In this document: piece after piece, positions 35,613 to 44,761 of the stretch
Layout: each line of letters starts with the position of its first letter
Position numbering within the stretch: position 1 is the stretch's first letter
Source: UM-FILTER-40-17 sp032251335
GTDB lineage: Bacteria; Bacteroidota; Bacteroidia; Flavobacteriales; Flavobacteriaceae
NCBI GenBank assembly: GCA_032251335.1
Contig: JAVVDW010000007.1
Span: forward strand, 1 to 64,000
Reading direction: 5' to 3'
DNA: 64,000 nt
The notes under the pieces: generated by a model
What the model was told of the DNA's origin: nothing
Database searches by the model: none
Seen by the model: the letters and a program-made list of their open reading frames with translations, nothing else
Position numbers and translations under genes: made by a program

Positions 35613-36014
35613 ATGTCAAAAACTGCCAAAACTGTATTCCTATTGTTCACCTGTTCGCTAATGCTTTCCATTTCTCATGGTGCAATTGGGCAGGAAAAAA
35701 AGCGCGAAGCTTTTGTACACCAAGTTTTTTTCTGGTTGCATCAACCCGAAATAGACCTACAAGAACAACTGGAAGCCATCACGGCTTTGGGTAAACTGGA
35801 AGGCGTTCGCGATTTTTCAGTAGGTGTGCCAGCCCAAACGCCCGCTCGTGATGTGGTAGACCATTCATATCAAATATCCCTCACCGTTTATTTTGACGAC
35901 TTGGCATCGCACGAACTTTACCAAAAAGACCAAAAACATCTTGATTTTATCGAGAAAAACAAATCAAAATGGCGCAAAGTATTGGTGTATGATTTTACGC
36001 AACAACAAAAATAG
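35613..36014 (+). CDS. Exported Dabb-domain (stress-responsive A/B barrel) protein
   Basis: The 133-residue product begins MSKTAKTVFLLFTCSLMLSI, a signal peptide ending about GAIGQ. A Dabb ferredoxin-like domain follows, with FVHQVFFWL, GVRDFSVGVPA and the ending FDDLASHELYQKDQKHLDFI. Dabb proteins are small dimers whose roles range from stress protection to polyketide cyclisation. Finding an exported one between the cytosolic sucA and sucB subunits is unusual. A TTG at 35589 would lengthen the N-terminus by eight residues and is less likely. Confidence 0.8.
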   Translation: MSKTAKTVFLLFTCSLMLSISHGAIGQEKKREAFVHQVFFWLHQPEIDLQEQLEAITALGKLEGVRDFSVGVPAQTPARDVVDHSYQISLTVYFDDLASHELYQKDQKHLDFIEKNKSKWRKVLVYDFTQQQK

Positions 36015-36050
36015 TTACGAGCTCAACATATTTATATAAAAACAGACATT

Positions 36051-37277
36051 ATGGTTTTAGAAATGAAAGTGCCCTCGCCGGGCGAATCTATCACAGAGGT
36101 TGAAATAGCACAGTGGTTGGTCAAAGATGGCGATTATGTAGAAAAAGATCAGCCAATTGCCGAAGTTGATTCAGATAAAGCTACGCTTGAGCTTCCTGCT
36201 GAGGCCGCCGGCATCATCACGCTCAAAGCCCAAGAAGGCGATGCTGTGGCCGTTGGAGAAATTGTGTGTCTCATAGATACAGAGGCAAGCAAACCGGAAA
36301 GTAGTGCCAAAGCTGAGAAAAAAGAAGAAAAACCGGCGCAAGCTGAAACTAAAACAGCCGAAAAGCCGAAAGCACCCGAAGTCGCCAAAGAAAATTCATA
36401 TGCCTCAGGCACACCTTCGCCGGCTGCTAAAAAAGTATTGGATGAAAAAAATATTCCTCCCAACCAAGTACAAGGTACCGGTCGTGACGGACGCATCACC
36501 AAAGACGACGCGGTAAAGGCCACACCGTCTATGGGCACGCCCGGTCCGGGAAGCCGTGGCACCGAGCGTAAAAAAATGTCTATGTTGCGACGCAAAGTGG
36601 CCGAGCGCTTGGTCAGTGCCAAAAACGAAACAGCTATGTTAACCACTTTTAATGAGGTGGACATGAGCGAGATTTTCCGACTTCGCAAAGCGCACAAAGA
36701 AGCTTTTGCTGCCAAGCACGGCGTAGGTCTTGGATTTATGAGCTTCTTCACCAAAGCTGTAGTACGCGCACTTCAACTTTATCCGGACGTCAATTCAATG
36801 ATTGACAACGACCACATGATTACCTACGACTTTTGCGATATCAGTGTAGCGGTTTCCGGCCCTAAAGGTTTGGTAGTCCCGGTAGTTCGCAACGCAGAAA
36901 ACCTCAGTTTCAGAGGTATTGAAGCCGAAATCAAAAGACTAGCCGTTCGTGCGCGCGACGGACAAATCACCGTAGATGAAATGACCGGTGGTACATTTAC
37001 CATATCCAATGGCGGTGTTTTTGGCTCCATGCTGTCAACGCCTATCATCAATCCGCCCCAATCGGCTATTTTGGGTATGCACAACATCGTTGAAAGACCC
37101 ATTGTAAAAGACGGCCAGGTTGCCATTGCTCCGGTAATGTATCTGGCACTTTCCTATGACCACCGCATTATAGACGGACGCGAATCTGTCGGGTTTTTGG
37201 TGGCCGTTAAAGAAGCTATAGAAAATCCGGTTGAACACCTGATGCACGGCGATGTAAAAAAAGCACTCGAACTATAA
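36051..37277 (+). CDS. sucB: Dihydrolipoyllysine-residue succinyltransferase (2-oxoglutarate dehydrogenase E2)
   Basis: The 408-residue E2 has one lipoyl domain (1-75) with lipoyl-lysine Lys43 in EVDSDKATLELPA. An Ala/Pro/Lys-rich linker (80-115), a peripheral-subunit-binding domain (about 118-155, PSPAAKKVLDEKNI) and a catalytic domain with His371 and Asp375 in DHRIIDGRE follow. It transfers succinyl to CoA. It completes the sucA operon; the E3 subunit is not in the window. A terminator follows. Confidence 0.96.
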   Translation: MVLEMKVPSPGESITEVEIAQWLVKDGDYVEKDQPIAEVDSDKATLELPAEAAGIITLKAQEGDAVAVGEIVCLIDTEASKPESSAKAEKKEEKPAQAETKTAEKPKAPEVAKENSYASGTPSPAAKKVLDEKNIPPNQVQGTGRDGRITKDDAVKATPSMGTPGPGSRGTERKKMSMLRRKVAERLVSAKNETAMLTTFNEVDMSEIFRLRKAHKEAFAAKHGVGLGFMSFFTKAVVRALQLYPDVNSMIDNDHMITYDFCDISVAVSGPKGLVVPVVRNAENLSFRGIEAEIKRLAVRARDGQITVDEMTGGTFTISNGGVFGSMLSTPIINPPQSAILGMHNIVERPIVKDGQVAIAPVMYLALSYDHRIIDGRESVGFLVAVKEAIENPVEHLMHGDVKKALEL

Positions 37278-37303
37278 ACCCGATTTGCTTTTAAAAAAAT
37301 CAA

Positions 37304-37334
37304 AACCCGAAAGAATTCAAAATCTTTCGGGTTT
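37304..37334 (+). terminator. Terminator of the sucA operon
   Basis: The perfect 12-bp stem AAACCCGAAAGA / TCTTTCGGGTTT with a 7-nt loop is followed by GTTGCTTTT. The T run is broken, so efficiency is uncertain. Confidence 0.7.
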
Positions 37335-37438
37335 GTTGCTTTTAATATTTAGGTTTTGACCATCGGTGATTTCGTCATCCAACGATAAAGCTACGGATGC
37401 AGTGTAAAGTTTTATGAGTACCATTTACACATTGGTTA

Positions 37439-38326
37439 TCAGCTACCTGCCAACTGAGCCACAGCCTTTAAATCGATATCAGGTAGCGCACCTTCTTTAG
37501 AGGCAACACTGGCGCCCAAGGCACAAGCATAACGCAAGGATGCTTCAATAGGGATGTTTTTTTGCAATGAAGAAATCAAAGCCGCTAAAAATGAATCACC
37601 GGCTCCCACTGTGTCTTTTACGGTCACTTTGAAGCCTTCAAAACTGTAAAACCTGCCGTCTTGAAAAAAAAGTACACCATCACCGCCAAGCGTCACGCAA
37701 ATAGTGGGCGTACACGTCTTCGTTGAAATGACTTGTACGGCCTGTTTCAAGTCGCGGACGTCTTTTTGAAAATAACCTACAACTTCACGAATTTCGTCGT
37801 CGTTAAATTTGATAAAATCAGCCGCCTGCATCAGTGCAATCAATAGCGATTTTTCGTAATGTGGCGGCCTCAGATTTACATCGAGCACTTTGTAAGCTTT
37901 GCTTGAAAATAGTTTAAAAAGCGTTTCGCGACTTACTTCACTCCTAACGGTGAGCGAATTATACACAAATACTTTTGCGTTTGCCACAGCCGTTTGCAAT
38001 GCGTCACTATGCGGAATCGCATCCCAGGCAACAGGTTTGTCAATAACATACGAGGCGATACCCTTATCGTCCAATGATACTTTGACAGTGCTAGTGGGTA
38101 AATGACTATCCGTGCCGATAAGTGTTGTGGTCAAACCTTGTTTTTCTATAAAATGGAGCAGTTCTTTGCCCAAATCGTCCGCACCTACCCTGCTGATCAT
38201 ACCGACAGCATTTCCCAATCGATGAAGCCAAACGGCTACATTGAGCGAAGCGCCACCAACAACCCGGCGTTCAGGCAATACATCAAACAATACTTCACCA
38301 AAACAACAACAATCTAAAGAATTCAT
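37439..38326 (-). CDS. PfkB-family fructokinase
   Basis: The 295-residue kinase has the ribokinase fold with an N-terminal GGASLNVAVWLHRLG substrate loop and the catalytic GAGDSFLAALISS near the C-terminus. It probably phosphorylates fructose released by the GH32 enzyme encoded upstream. The start lies 3 nt after the sugar-porter stop, so the operon is GH32, transporter, kinase. Fructose is inferred from context; the PfkB fold alone does not fix the sugar. Confidence 0.88.
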   Translation of the reverse strand: MNSLDCCCFGEVLFDVLPERRVVGGASLNVAVWLHRLGNAVGMISRVGADDLGKELLHFIEKQGLTTTLIGTDSHLPTSTVKVSLDDKGIASYVIDKPVAWDAIPHSDALQTAVANAKVFVYNSLTVRSEVSRETLFKLFSSKAYKVLDVNLRPPHYEKSLLIALMQAADFIKFNDDEIREVVGYFQKDVRDLKQAVQVISTKTCTPTICVTLGGDGVLFFQDGRFYSFEGFKVTVKDTVGAGDSFLAALISSLQKNIPIEASLRYACALGASVASKEGALPDIDLKAVAQLAGS

Positions 38327-38329
38327 TTT

Positions 38330-39673
38330 CTAATTTTTTCCGCGGTTTAATATTTTTTTCTCAAGATCTTCCAAAGACAACCCCTTTGTTTCCGGCATGA
38401 TAAAATGCACGTACAACAATTGTAAAACCATCATAAAACTAAAAAAGGCAAAGATGGGCCAGGGATTTTCTTTAAACAAGTCTATAAAAACAGGCCCTAA
38501 CAAGGTGATAAGTGCCGCAAAAACCCAATGCGTCCCTGTGCCAAACGATTGGCCGGATGCGCGCACCGCATTTGGAAAAATTTCCGAAATAAAGACCCAA
38601 ATGACAGCACCTTGCCCAATGGCGTGCGAAGCGATAAACAACATGATAAAAACCAGCAATAAGGTGGAATCGGCGCCTGTGTAGAACGCCCAAGCCACCA
38701 CAGCCAAACTAACTATGTAACCCACAGAACCGATATACATAAGTTGCTTTCTGCCAAAAGGATCTATCAAACGCATACCAACAAACGTAAAAACAAGGTT
38801 GGTGACGCCAATCAAAACCGAATTTTTCAGTGATTCCTTTGCGGCTAGTCCCGCTTTTTCGAGAATTTCGGGCGCGTAATACAAAATGAAATTGATGCCC
38901 GAAAGCTGGTTAAAGAACGCTAAGAGAAAAGCTAACAAAAGTGGAAAACTGTATTTTTTTGAGAACAAGGGATCTCCTTTTTTAACTTCCAATTGATCTT
39001 TTTTAATTTCTTCCAAACTCTGCAAAGCCGTTTCTTTTGGAAGACTCATTTCCAAAATCTTCAACGCTTCAGCTTCGTCATTTTTTTTAAGAATCAACCA
39101 ACGTGGCGTTTCTTTTACAGTCAGTACCAGTAAAGAATAGACAGCCGCAGGTATAGCTTCTACGCCCAACATCCAACGCCAGTCGTTGGTGCCGCCAAAA
39201 TCTTTTAGCAAAAAATTGGAAAAATAAGCGATTAAAATACCAAATACGATGTTGAATTGATACATCATACCCAACTTTCCGCGATTTTGTGCTGATGTGA
39301 TTTCAGATATGTAAATAGGCGCCGCCACAGAAGATGCGCCCACACCAATGCCGCCGACAAACCTAAAAAAGGAAAACATATAGGGGTCTGTGGCCAAAGC
39401 AGAGCCGAGCGCAGAAACCAAATAAAGGACACCTATCCAAAAAAGTGTTTTTTTTCGTCCGAATTTATCGCAGGGCCAACCCCCAAAAAGTGCTCCGATA
39501 ACCGTGCCCCAAAGTGCCATAGACATGATAAACAGTCCGTGAAACAAAGGGGAAGTGTCCCAAAGGAGTTTGATGGGTTGGTTGGCTCCCGAGATGACTA
39601 CAGTGTCAAACCCAAACAGGAATCCGGAAACAGCAACCGTAATGGACCAATTTCTGATATTGGATGCTTTCAT
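38330..39673 (-). CDS. Sugar-porter-family MFS transporter
   Basis: The 447-residue protein has twelve predicted membrane helices. Sugar-porter marks include FGFDTVVISGANQ in helix 1, GGWPCDKFGRKKTL after helix 2, RFVGGIGVGASSVAAPIYIS, and a C-terminal PETKGLSLEDLEKK. It likely imports fructose or sucrose by proton symport. In the GH32 operon it takes the place of the SusC/SusD import pair common in this phylum. Confidence 0.93.
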   Translation of the reverse strand: MKASNIRNWSITVAVSGFLFGFDTVVISGANQPIKLLWDTSPLFHGLFIMSMALWGTVIGALFGGWPCDKFGRKKTLFWIGVLYLVSALGSALATDPYMFSFFRFVGGIGVGASSVAAPIYISEITSAQNRGKLGMMYQFNIVFGILIAYFSNFLLKDFGGTNDWRWMLGVEAIPAAVYSLLVLTVKETPRWLILKKNDEAEALKILEMSLPKETALQSLEEIKKDQLEVKKGDPLFSKKYSFPLLLAFLLAFFNQLSGINFILYYAPEILEKAGLAAKESLKNSVLIGVTNLVFTFVGMRLIDPFGRKQLMYIGSVGYIVSLAVVAWAFYTGADSTLLLVFIMLFIASHAIGQGAVIWVFISEIFPNAVRASGQSFGTGTHWVFAALITLLGPVFIDLFKENPWPIFAFFSFMMVLQLLYVHFIMPETKGLSLEDLEKKILNRGKN

Positions 39674-39828
39674 AAGTTTATGTTTATTTTTTCAATATTC
39701 ATAACTTCAGACACGTTTAACGCAAAAATGTGATGCCTTTATCATTAAATTGATTGGCTTGACAAATTGGTTCATACGCGTTTCAAAAATTTTATGAATA
39801 AAGAGGTTAGGGCACCAATATTACGAAT

Positions 39829-41376
39829 TTACCAAATCGTATGTATGTTTTTAACCGAAAAATGTGTTAGTTTCACATTTTTGTCACTAATAATCGATAG
39901 CTTGTTAAAAGGGCTTTTAGGAAAAACAATTTCTGTAAAACTATACAACCCATCGTTTAAGAAGATTTCGATTGAACTCCAATCCAAGAAAATCTGAAAA
40001 TTGACTGAATCTGAAGTCAACAATGGCACTGACGTGTTGTGTTTTTGCCCAAAAGCATCATTAAAATTGACTATTCCCGAACGGCTCCGGTCTAATGAAA
40101 ATATTTTTTTATCTTTTTGATAAGTAACCACCAAAGTATCGCCTTCATCATTTGAAAGGTAAACCTCCACATCCCTATTAGGCATTTGAAAACTGATTTC
40201 AGAAGTACCCAAGCTTGATGAAACCAAATTAAATTGTCCGTTTTGGTCAAGTGGTATCGCGTCACGAGAAAAGACATCTTCACTATTTTTTTCCACATCG
40301 ATAAACACCTTGCTTTTTAATACATATTCGCCGTTCACTTTGCTCAGAGACAGTTCGCGCGGAAGCGTCATCGCACTGCGCCATGTTTCTGTGGGTGTTT
40401 CTTGTGCATAAAGCCAATTGCTCATCCAACCAATAAAGAGGCGTTCACCGCCGGGTGTGTTGTTGTAGGTAACGCCGGCATAATTGTCTGTGCCCCAATC
40501 TATCCATTTCTCGGTTGTTTGATCTGTAGTGAAGGTCGTTCCATCGAACGAGCCTACAAAATATTGTGTGCCGGAGCCACCGTGAGGCGCACCGGGATTG
40601 ATGCTGATAAACAGCACCCATTTTTCTTCGTCTGTACCATCAACCGGCAACTTGAACAGATCCGGACATTCCCAAACGCCGCCATGCGCGCCTTTGTCTT
40701 TGCCAAAATCGCTGAGGTGTGTCCACGTTTTCAGATTGTCTGATGCATAAAACTTTGCGTGGTCACCTGCCACCAAAGCCATTATCCAACGTTGGGTGTC
40801 CTCGTGCCAAAAAACCTTAGGATCGCGAAAATCGTGTATGTCCGTGTTGCCGATTACCGGATTGTCTTCATAAACCGTCCAAGTATCGCCATTGTCGAGG
40901 CTGTAGGCAATGCCTTGGGTTTGAAAATCGTGGCGACCTGCTTTTGCTTTGACATCATCGTGATAAGTAAAAATAGCAACGAGTGGCGGATTTTCTAAGC
41001 TGCCAAAGCCAGATGAATTTTGGGTATCCACTACAGCACTACCCGAAAAAATATAGCCGTTTTTGTCCGGATACAAGGCTATGGGTTTGTGTTCCCAATG
41101 CAACATATCTTTGCTAACGGCATGCCCCCAATGCATAGGTCCCCAAACAATATCATCCGGATAGTATTGATAAAAGAGGTGATAGACTCCTTGGTGATAT
41201 ACCAATCCGTTTGGATCGTTCATCCATTTTTCCTGAGGTGTAAAATGATACTGAGGCCGAAATGCTTCTGTGTAGGAAACGCTTTCTTCTATAGGTTTCA
41301 AGGGCTCATCTTGCGTGTTTTGACGGCAAGCCGATAGTAGGGTTACGGTCAAAAAGATTGTCAAAAAATATTTCAT
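39829..41376 (-). CDS. GH32 fructan/sucrose-hydrolysing lipoprotein
   Basis: The 515-residue protein has a lipobox (LLSAC, Cys17), so it is anchored in the envelope. The GH32 five-blade propeller contains the nucleophile Asp54 in WMNDPNG, RDP at 184-186 and the acid/base Glu236 in WECPD. A C-terminal beta-sandwich follows. It cleaves terminal or internal fructosyl bonds (levanase, inulinase or invertase). It is the first gene of the fructose operon, 155 nt before the transporter. The catalytic set is complete. Confidence 0.93.
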   Translation of the reverse strand: MKYFLTIFLTVTLLSACRQNTQDEPLKPIEESVSYTEAFRPQYHFTPQEKWMNDPNGLVYHQGVYHLFYQYYPDDIVWGPMHWGHAVSKDMLHWEHKPIALYPDKNGYIFSGSAVVDTQNSSGFGSLENPPLVAIFTYHDDVKAKAGRHDFQTQGIAYSLDNGDTWTVYEDNPVIGNTDIHDFRDPKVFWHEDTQRWIMALVAGDHAKFYASDNLKTWTHLSDFGKDKGAHGGVWECPDLFKLPVDGTDEEKWVLFISINPGAPHGGSGTQYFVGSFDGTTFTTDQTTEKWIDWGTDNYAGVTYNNTPGGERLFIGWMSNWLYAQETPTETWRSAMTLPRELSLSKVNGEYVLKSKVFIDVEKNSEDVFSRDAIPLDQNGQFNLVSSSLGTSEISFQMPNRDVEVYLSNDEGDTLVVTYQKDKKIFSLDRSRSGIVNFNDAFGQKHNTSVPLLTSDSVNFQIFLDWSSIEIFLNDGLYSFTEIVFPKSPFNKLSIISDKNVKLTHFSVKNIHTIW

Positions 41377-41416
41377 CTGTTTATAATTTATTTGTTTTTA
41401 TCGGTCAGATAGAACG

Positions 41417-41467
41417 CCCTAGGATAATCATGCTCCTGTGTGCAAAATTTTTACATTGGCGTTTCAT
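41417..41467. repeat. Dispersed intergenic repeat, partial copy B
   Basis: The CCCTAGGATAATCAT, CCTGTGTG, TTTTTACATTGGCGTTTCAT part of the repeat seen at 30941-31063 and 41686-41807. It lacks the TTCGACTTCGCTCAA half. It sits 41 nt upstream of the GH32 start. Confidence 0.75.
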
Positions 41468-41573
41468 GTATCTATATTTTTCAAGTAATTGATTTCCAAT
41501 TTAATACCTCCATCTGTTTTTTAAATATTTTCACGGGTCCATTTTATTGATCAAACCCAAATGTTGTCATTTT

Positions 41574-41606
41574 AAACCTCACAGGTTTTAAAAACCTGTG
41601 AGGTTT
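41574..41606. repeat. Long ACCTCACAGG hairpin, copy 1
   Basis: A near-perfect inverted repeat with arms AACCTCACAGGTTTT and AAAACCTGTGAGGTT. The same core recurs at 57607-57639. It could end transcription in either direction, being followed by T-rich sequence on both strands. Confidence 0.8.
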
Positions 41607-41685
41607 TATCATTAATCCCCAAAACAAATATCTTGTCCCAAACTGAGACTACATTGGCAGAATGGCTTTTTTATGTTTTCATGTA

Positions 41686-41807
41686 CTTCGACTTCGTTCA
41701 ATAAAAGTGTTTTTAACTGTCATGCTCCGGCTGCGCTCGCCACTGGCGAGACACCCTAGGATAATCATACGCCTGTGTGTAACTCTTTTTACATGGGCGT
41801 TTCATCC
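41686..41807. repeat. Dispersed intergenic repeat, copy C
   Basis: The full-length relative of copy A: ACTTCGACTTCGTTCAATAA, GGCTGCGCTCGCCACTGGCG, CCTAGGATAATCATACGCCT and TTTTTACATGGGCGTTTCAT in the same order and spacing. Same orientation as copies A and B. Confidence 0.8.
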
Positions 41808-41949
41808 GTGATTTTTTATATATTCATGGATAAAAATAAGGAATCTAATTACTCTAAAAGATTTTATACCAAGAATTCTTGCTTGGCAAGTCAATTAAAA
41901 TGGAATCATAGATGAAAAACATGTCTTTTCGAGTCAGATGCTGACTGTT

Positions 41950-42669
41950 TTATCCTTTTCGCCAAATCAAATAAATGGCCGGTCTTCTGTGCAAATCTAC
42001 CGTCACCTGCTTCCAGTTTTTCACACAATCTGTAAAAATCCATTCGGTATCGAGCGTAATATCGGCGGCTACACACAACAAAGTATCGGGATGAAGTACA
42101 CTGAGCAACTCTTTTAAAAAATTGTTGTTGCGATAAGGTGTTTCCATAAAAATCTGGGTCTGATTTTCCTTCAGCGATTTGGTTTCAAGAGCTTTAACCG
42201 TACTTTTCAATTTAGGTTTGTCAATGGGCAAATAGCCGTTGAAGGCAAAATTCTGTCCGTTTAATCCGGAAGCCATCAAAGCGAGCATGATGGAACTGGG
42301 GCCCACCAAAGGCACCACCTTCACGCCCGAACGGTGGGCCAACCAAACTACATCAAAACCGGGATCTGCCACTGCCGGACAACCTGCCTCTGAAATCATT
42401 CCAACATCTTGACCATTTTTCCAAACTTCTTGTAAAAACTGCATGGTTTCTTCTTCTTCAAGATATTTGGATACCACTTTAATAACGAGTTTGGATTGGG
42501 TTTTGGAAGGCGATATTTTTTTGATAAACCTGCGTGCAGATTTTTCGTTTTCAACCACATAAATATGTGTAGATTCGATCACTTTTTTGACAGTCAACGG
42601 CAACACATTGAGCGGTTCAATATCGCCCAAAGTAGTAGGAATCAGAAAAAGTTTACCGCTATTTTCCAT
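41950..42669 (-). CDS. RsmI-like tetrapyrrole-methylase-fold methyltransferase
   Basis: The 239-residue protein has the RsmI/tetrapyrrole methylase fold: an N-terminal LFLIPTTLGD, GMISEAGCPAVADPG and the LVGPSSIMLALMASGL segment. RsmI 2'-O-methylates C1402 of 16S rRNA. Bacteroidota carry this shorter paralogue as well as a canonical RsmI, so the substrate is not certain. Its start overlaps the phosphatase gene by 11 nt, and it shares the minus-strand block with dnaA and the phosphatase. Confidence 0.82.
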   Translation of the reverse strand: MENSGKLFLIPTTLGDIEPLNVLPLTVKKVIESTHIYVVENEKSARRFIKKISPSKTQSKLVIKVVSKYLEEEETMQFLQEVWKNGQDVGMISEAGCPAVADPGFDVVWLAHRSGVKVVPLVGPSSIMLALMASGLNGQNFAFNGYLPIDKPKLKSTVKALETKSLKENQTQIFMETPYRNNNFLKELLSVLHPDTLLCVAADITLDTEWIFTDCVKNWKQVTVDLHRRPAIYLIWRKG

Positions 42670-43135
42670 GATTAATATGGTTTGTCAACTTCAAAACCAA
42701 GGCGTCTGTAGCCTTGTCTAGTAACTCAAAAACCTGTTCAAAGTCGCGTTCGGTGCCGTAGTACGGATCCGGAACTTCCATGTTTTCATCGGGAAAAAGT
42801 GCTTCGAGCAACAAACTTACTTTTGAAGCGTGTTCCTTTTTATCTGCCAGTCGCAGCATATCTGCTCTATTGGCCATGTCCATGGCGAAAATGTAATCAA
42901 ATTTTTGAAAATCTACAGGCTTAAACTGACGGCCTCTAAGATTGGAAATGTCGATACCTTGTTGCGAAGCCACTTTAATGCTTCTGATATCGGGAGGGTC
43001 TCCTATGTGGTAGTGCGCGGTTCCGGCTGAGTCAACTTCGAATAGCTTTTTGGGGAGTTTACTCCTCAAGATTCCTTCTGCCAGCGGAGAGCGACAAATG
43101 TTTCCGAGGCAAACCATCAATATTCTCGTCTTCAT
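42659..43135 (-). CDS. Low-molecular-weight protein-tyrosine phosphatase
   Basis: The 158-residue phosphatase has the P-loop CLGNICRSP (Cys9, Arg15) at the N-terminus and the general-acid Asp in the VPDPYYG motif near residue 125, the standard low-molecular-weight layout. It dephosphorylates tyrosine phosphoproteins; in bacteria the partner is often a capsule-related tyrosine kinase, which is not present here. It follows dnaA after 10 nt. Confidence 0.92.
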   Translation of the reverse strand: MKTRILMVCLGNICRSPLAEGILRSKLPKKLFEVDSAGTAHYHIGDPPDIRSIKVASQQGIDISNLRGRQFKPVDFQKFDYIFAMDMANRADMLRLADKKEHASKVSLLLEALFPDENMEVPDPYYGTERDFEQVFELLDKATDALVLKLTNHINHGK

Positions 43136-43145
43136 CTGATGTATT

Positions 43146-44576
43146 TCATCCGGAAAACTTGTTGGTCAAGTCATCCACGTATTTTCTAAATTGTTTGTCC
43201 GTTGCGGTGAGGTTTTCGACTGTCTTACAAGCGTGAAGCACAGTAGCATGGTCACGATCTCCAATCTGAGAGCCGATGCTGGCCAATGATGTTTTGGTGT
43301 ACTTTTTAGCAAAAAACATGGCGAGTTGTCGGGCCTGAACGATGTGTCGGCGACGGGTTTTCGACTGGAGCGTATCTACATCCATTTGAAAATAATCGCT
43401 GACGATTTTCTGTATATAATCAATAGAAACTTCTCTTTTGGTGTGTTTTACAAATTTTTCCACAATTTGCCGAGCCAAATCTATCGTGATTTCTCTGCGG
43501 TTAAAAGAAGACTGGGCGATCAGCGAAATGATGGCGCCTTCCAGCTCGCGAATATTGGTCTTGATGTTCTTGGCAATATACTCTACGATGTCGTTGGGCA
43601 TTTCCACGCCGTCTCTGTAAAGTTTGTTTTGAAGAATTGAAACCCTGGTGTCAAAATCCGGAGGCAAGAGTTCGGCCGAGAGTCCCCATTTTAATCGGGA
43701 AAGCAATCGTTGTTCAATGTCTTGCAAGTCAACCGGAGCCTTGTCTGAGGTTAAGATAACCTGCTTGCCATTTTGATGCAAATGGTTGAATATATGAAAG
43801 AATACATCTTGGGTACCGGCTTTTCCGGACAAAAATTGCACATCATCTAGTAACAACACATCTAGAATCTGATAGAAATGTATAAAATCGTTTCGGGTAT
43901 TTTTCCGAACAGACTCTATGTATTGTTGGGCAAATTTTTCTGCCGGGATGTATAAAACGGTTTTCTCGGGATATTTGTCTTTTATTTGAACACCGATGGC
44001 ATGAGCCAAGTGGGTTTTTCCGAGTCCAACCCCGCCAAAAATCAACAGGGGATTAAAGGATGTGCCACCAGGTTTGTTGGCCACTGCCACACCTGCCGAA
44101 CGAGCCAATCTGTTGCTGTCTCCCTCCAAAAAGTTTTCGAAGTTATAAGTGGGATTTAATTGAGATTCGATTTTAAGGTTGCGAATACCGGGTATGATAA
44201 ACGGATTCTTCAACTCCGGATCTTTGTGGCGAATGGCCACATCTACATCCTGAGATTTGATCGCCCCCTGACGGTTGGCACTTGGTATTTTTTCTGTAAA
44301 TGGTTTTTTATTTCCGTAGGTATTTTCCAACTTGATTACATAAACCAAACGTGCATTCTCGCCCAATTCTTTTGTGAGCGCAACCTTTAAGATTTTAACG
44401 TAATGCTCTTCGAGCCACTCGTAGAAAAACTTACTCGGTACCTGAATGCTCAGGGCATTGTCTGTTAGTTTAACGGCTACAATAGGCAAAAACCAAGTTT
44501 TAAATGCTTGTGGTTGTATATTGTCTTTAATAAATAATAAACAATTTTCCCAAACTGATTGCGCAGTTTTGCTCAT
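43146..44576 (-). CDS. dnaA: Chromosomal replication initiator DnaA
   Basis: The 476-residue initiator has the N-terminal helicase-loading domain (1-85), a linker, the AAA+ domain with Walker A GGVGLGKTH and Walker B LLLDDVQFL, and the C-terminal DNA-binding domain with IGDRDHATVLHACK. It binds DnaA boxes and opens the origin. It is the first gene of a block with the phosphatase and RsmI-like genes. The intergenic region upstream lacks a cluster of TTATCCACA boxes, so the origin does not appear to be here. Confidence 0.97.
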   Translation of the reverse strand: MSKTAQSVWENCLLFIKDNIQPQAFKTWFLPIVAVKLTDNALSIQVPSKFFYEWLEEHYVKILKVALTKELGENARLVYVIKLENTYGNKKPFTEKIPSANRQGAIKSQDVDVAIRHKDPELKNPFIIPGIRNLKIESQLNPTYNFENFLEGDSNRLARSAGVAVANKPGGTSFNPLLIFGGVGLGKTHLAHAIGVQIKDKYPEKTVLYIPAEKFAQQYIESVRKNTRNDFIHFYQILDVLLLDDVQFLSGKAGTQDVFFHIFNHLHQNGKQVILTSDKAPVDLQDIEQRLLSRLKWGLSAELLPPDFDTRVSILQNKLYRDGVEMPNDIVEYIAKNIKTNIRELEGAIISLIAQSSFNRREITIDLARQIVEKFVKHTKREVSIDYIQKIVSDYFQMDVDTLQSKTRRRHIVQARQLAMFFAKKYTKTSLASIGSQIGDRDHATVLHACKTVENLTATDKQFRKYVDDLTNKFSG

Positions 44577-44761
44577 GCCTACAGGTAAATTTTGAGTTTA
44601 AGTTTTGTTAGTCAGTGCGTATTTTCGTGACGAAAACACTTAAATTCGGGTTAGCAAATATGTGAACAAAAAAGTTAAAAAAAAAACGAAATACGTTTGA
44701 ATTTTCAGTTTTTTTTTCGGAATATATGCAAGCATAAAGATACGGAAAACTTTTACACCAA

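Larger units (their letters stand above)
41377..41949. other. Repeat-rich intergenic region upstream of the GH32 operon
   Basis: This 573-nt stretch has no plausible gene. It holds repeat copies B (41417-41467) and C (41686-41807) and a long hairpin (41574-41606). The rest is AT-rich with no recognisable RNA gene. Confidence 0.6.

Noticed and set aside
38401..38430. ACAATTGT core inside the MFS gene resembling the 6029 palindrome
   Set aside because: It lies in coding sequence, lacks the flanking TTG and CAA, and has no -7 element nearby.
44577..44761. Possible replication origin next to dnaA
   Set aside because: No cluster of TTATCCACA-type DnaA boxes and no clear AT-rich unwinding element were found; the nearest match (TTGTTCACA) has two mismatches.
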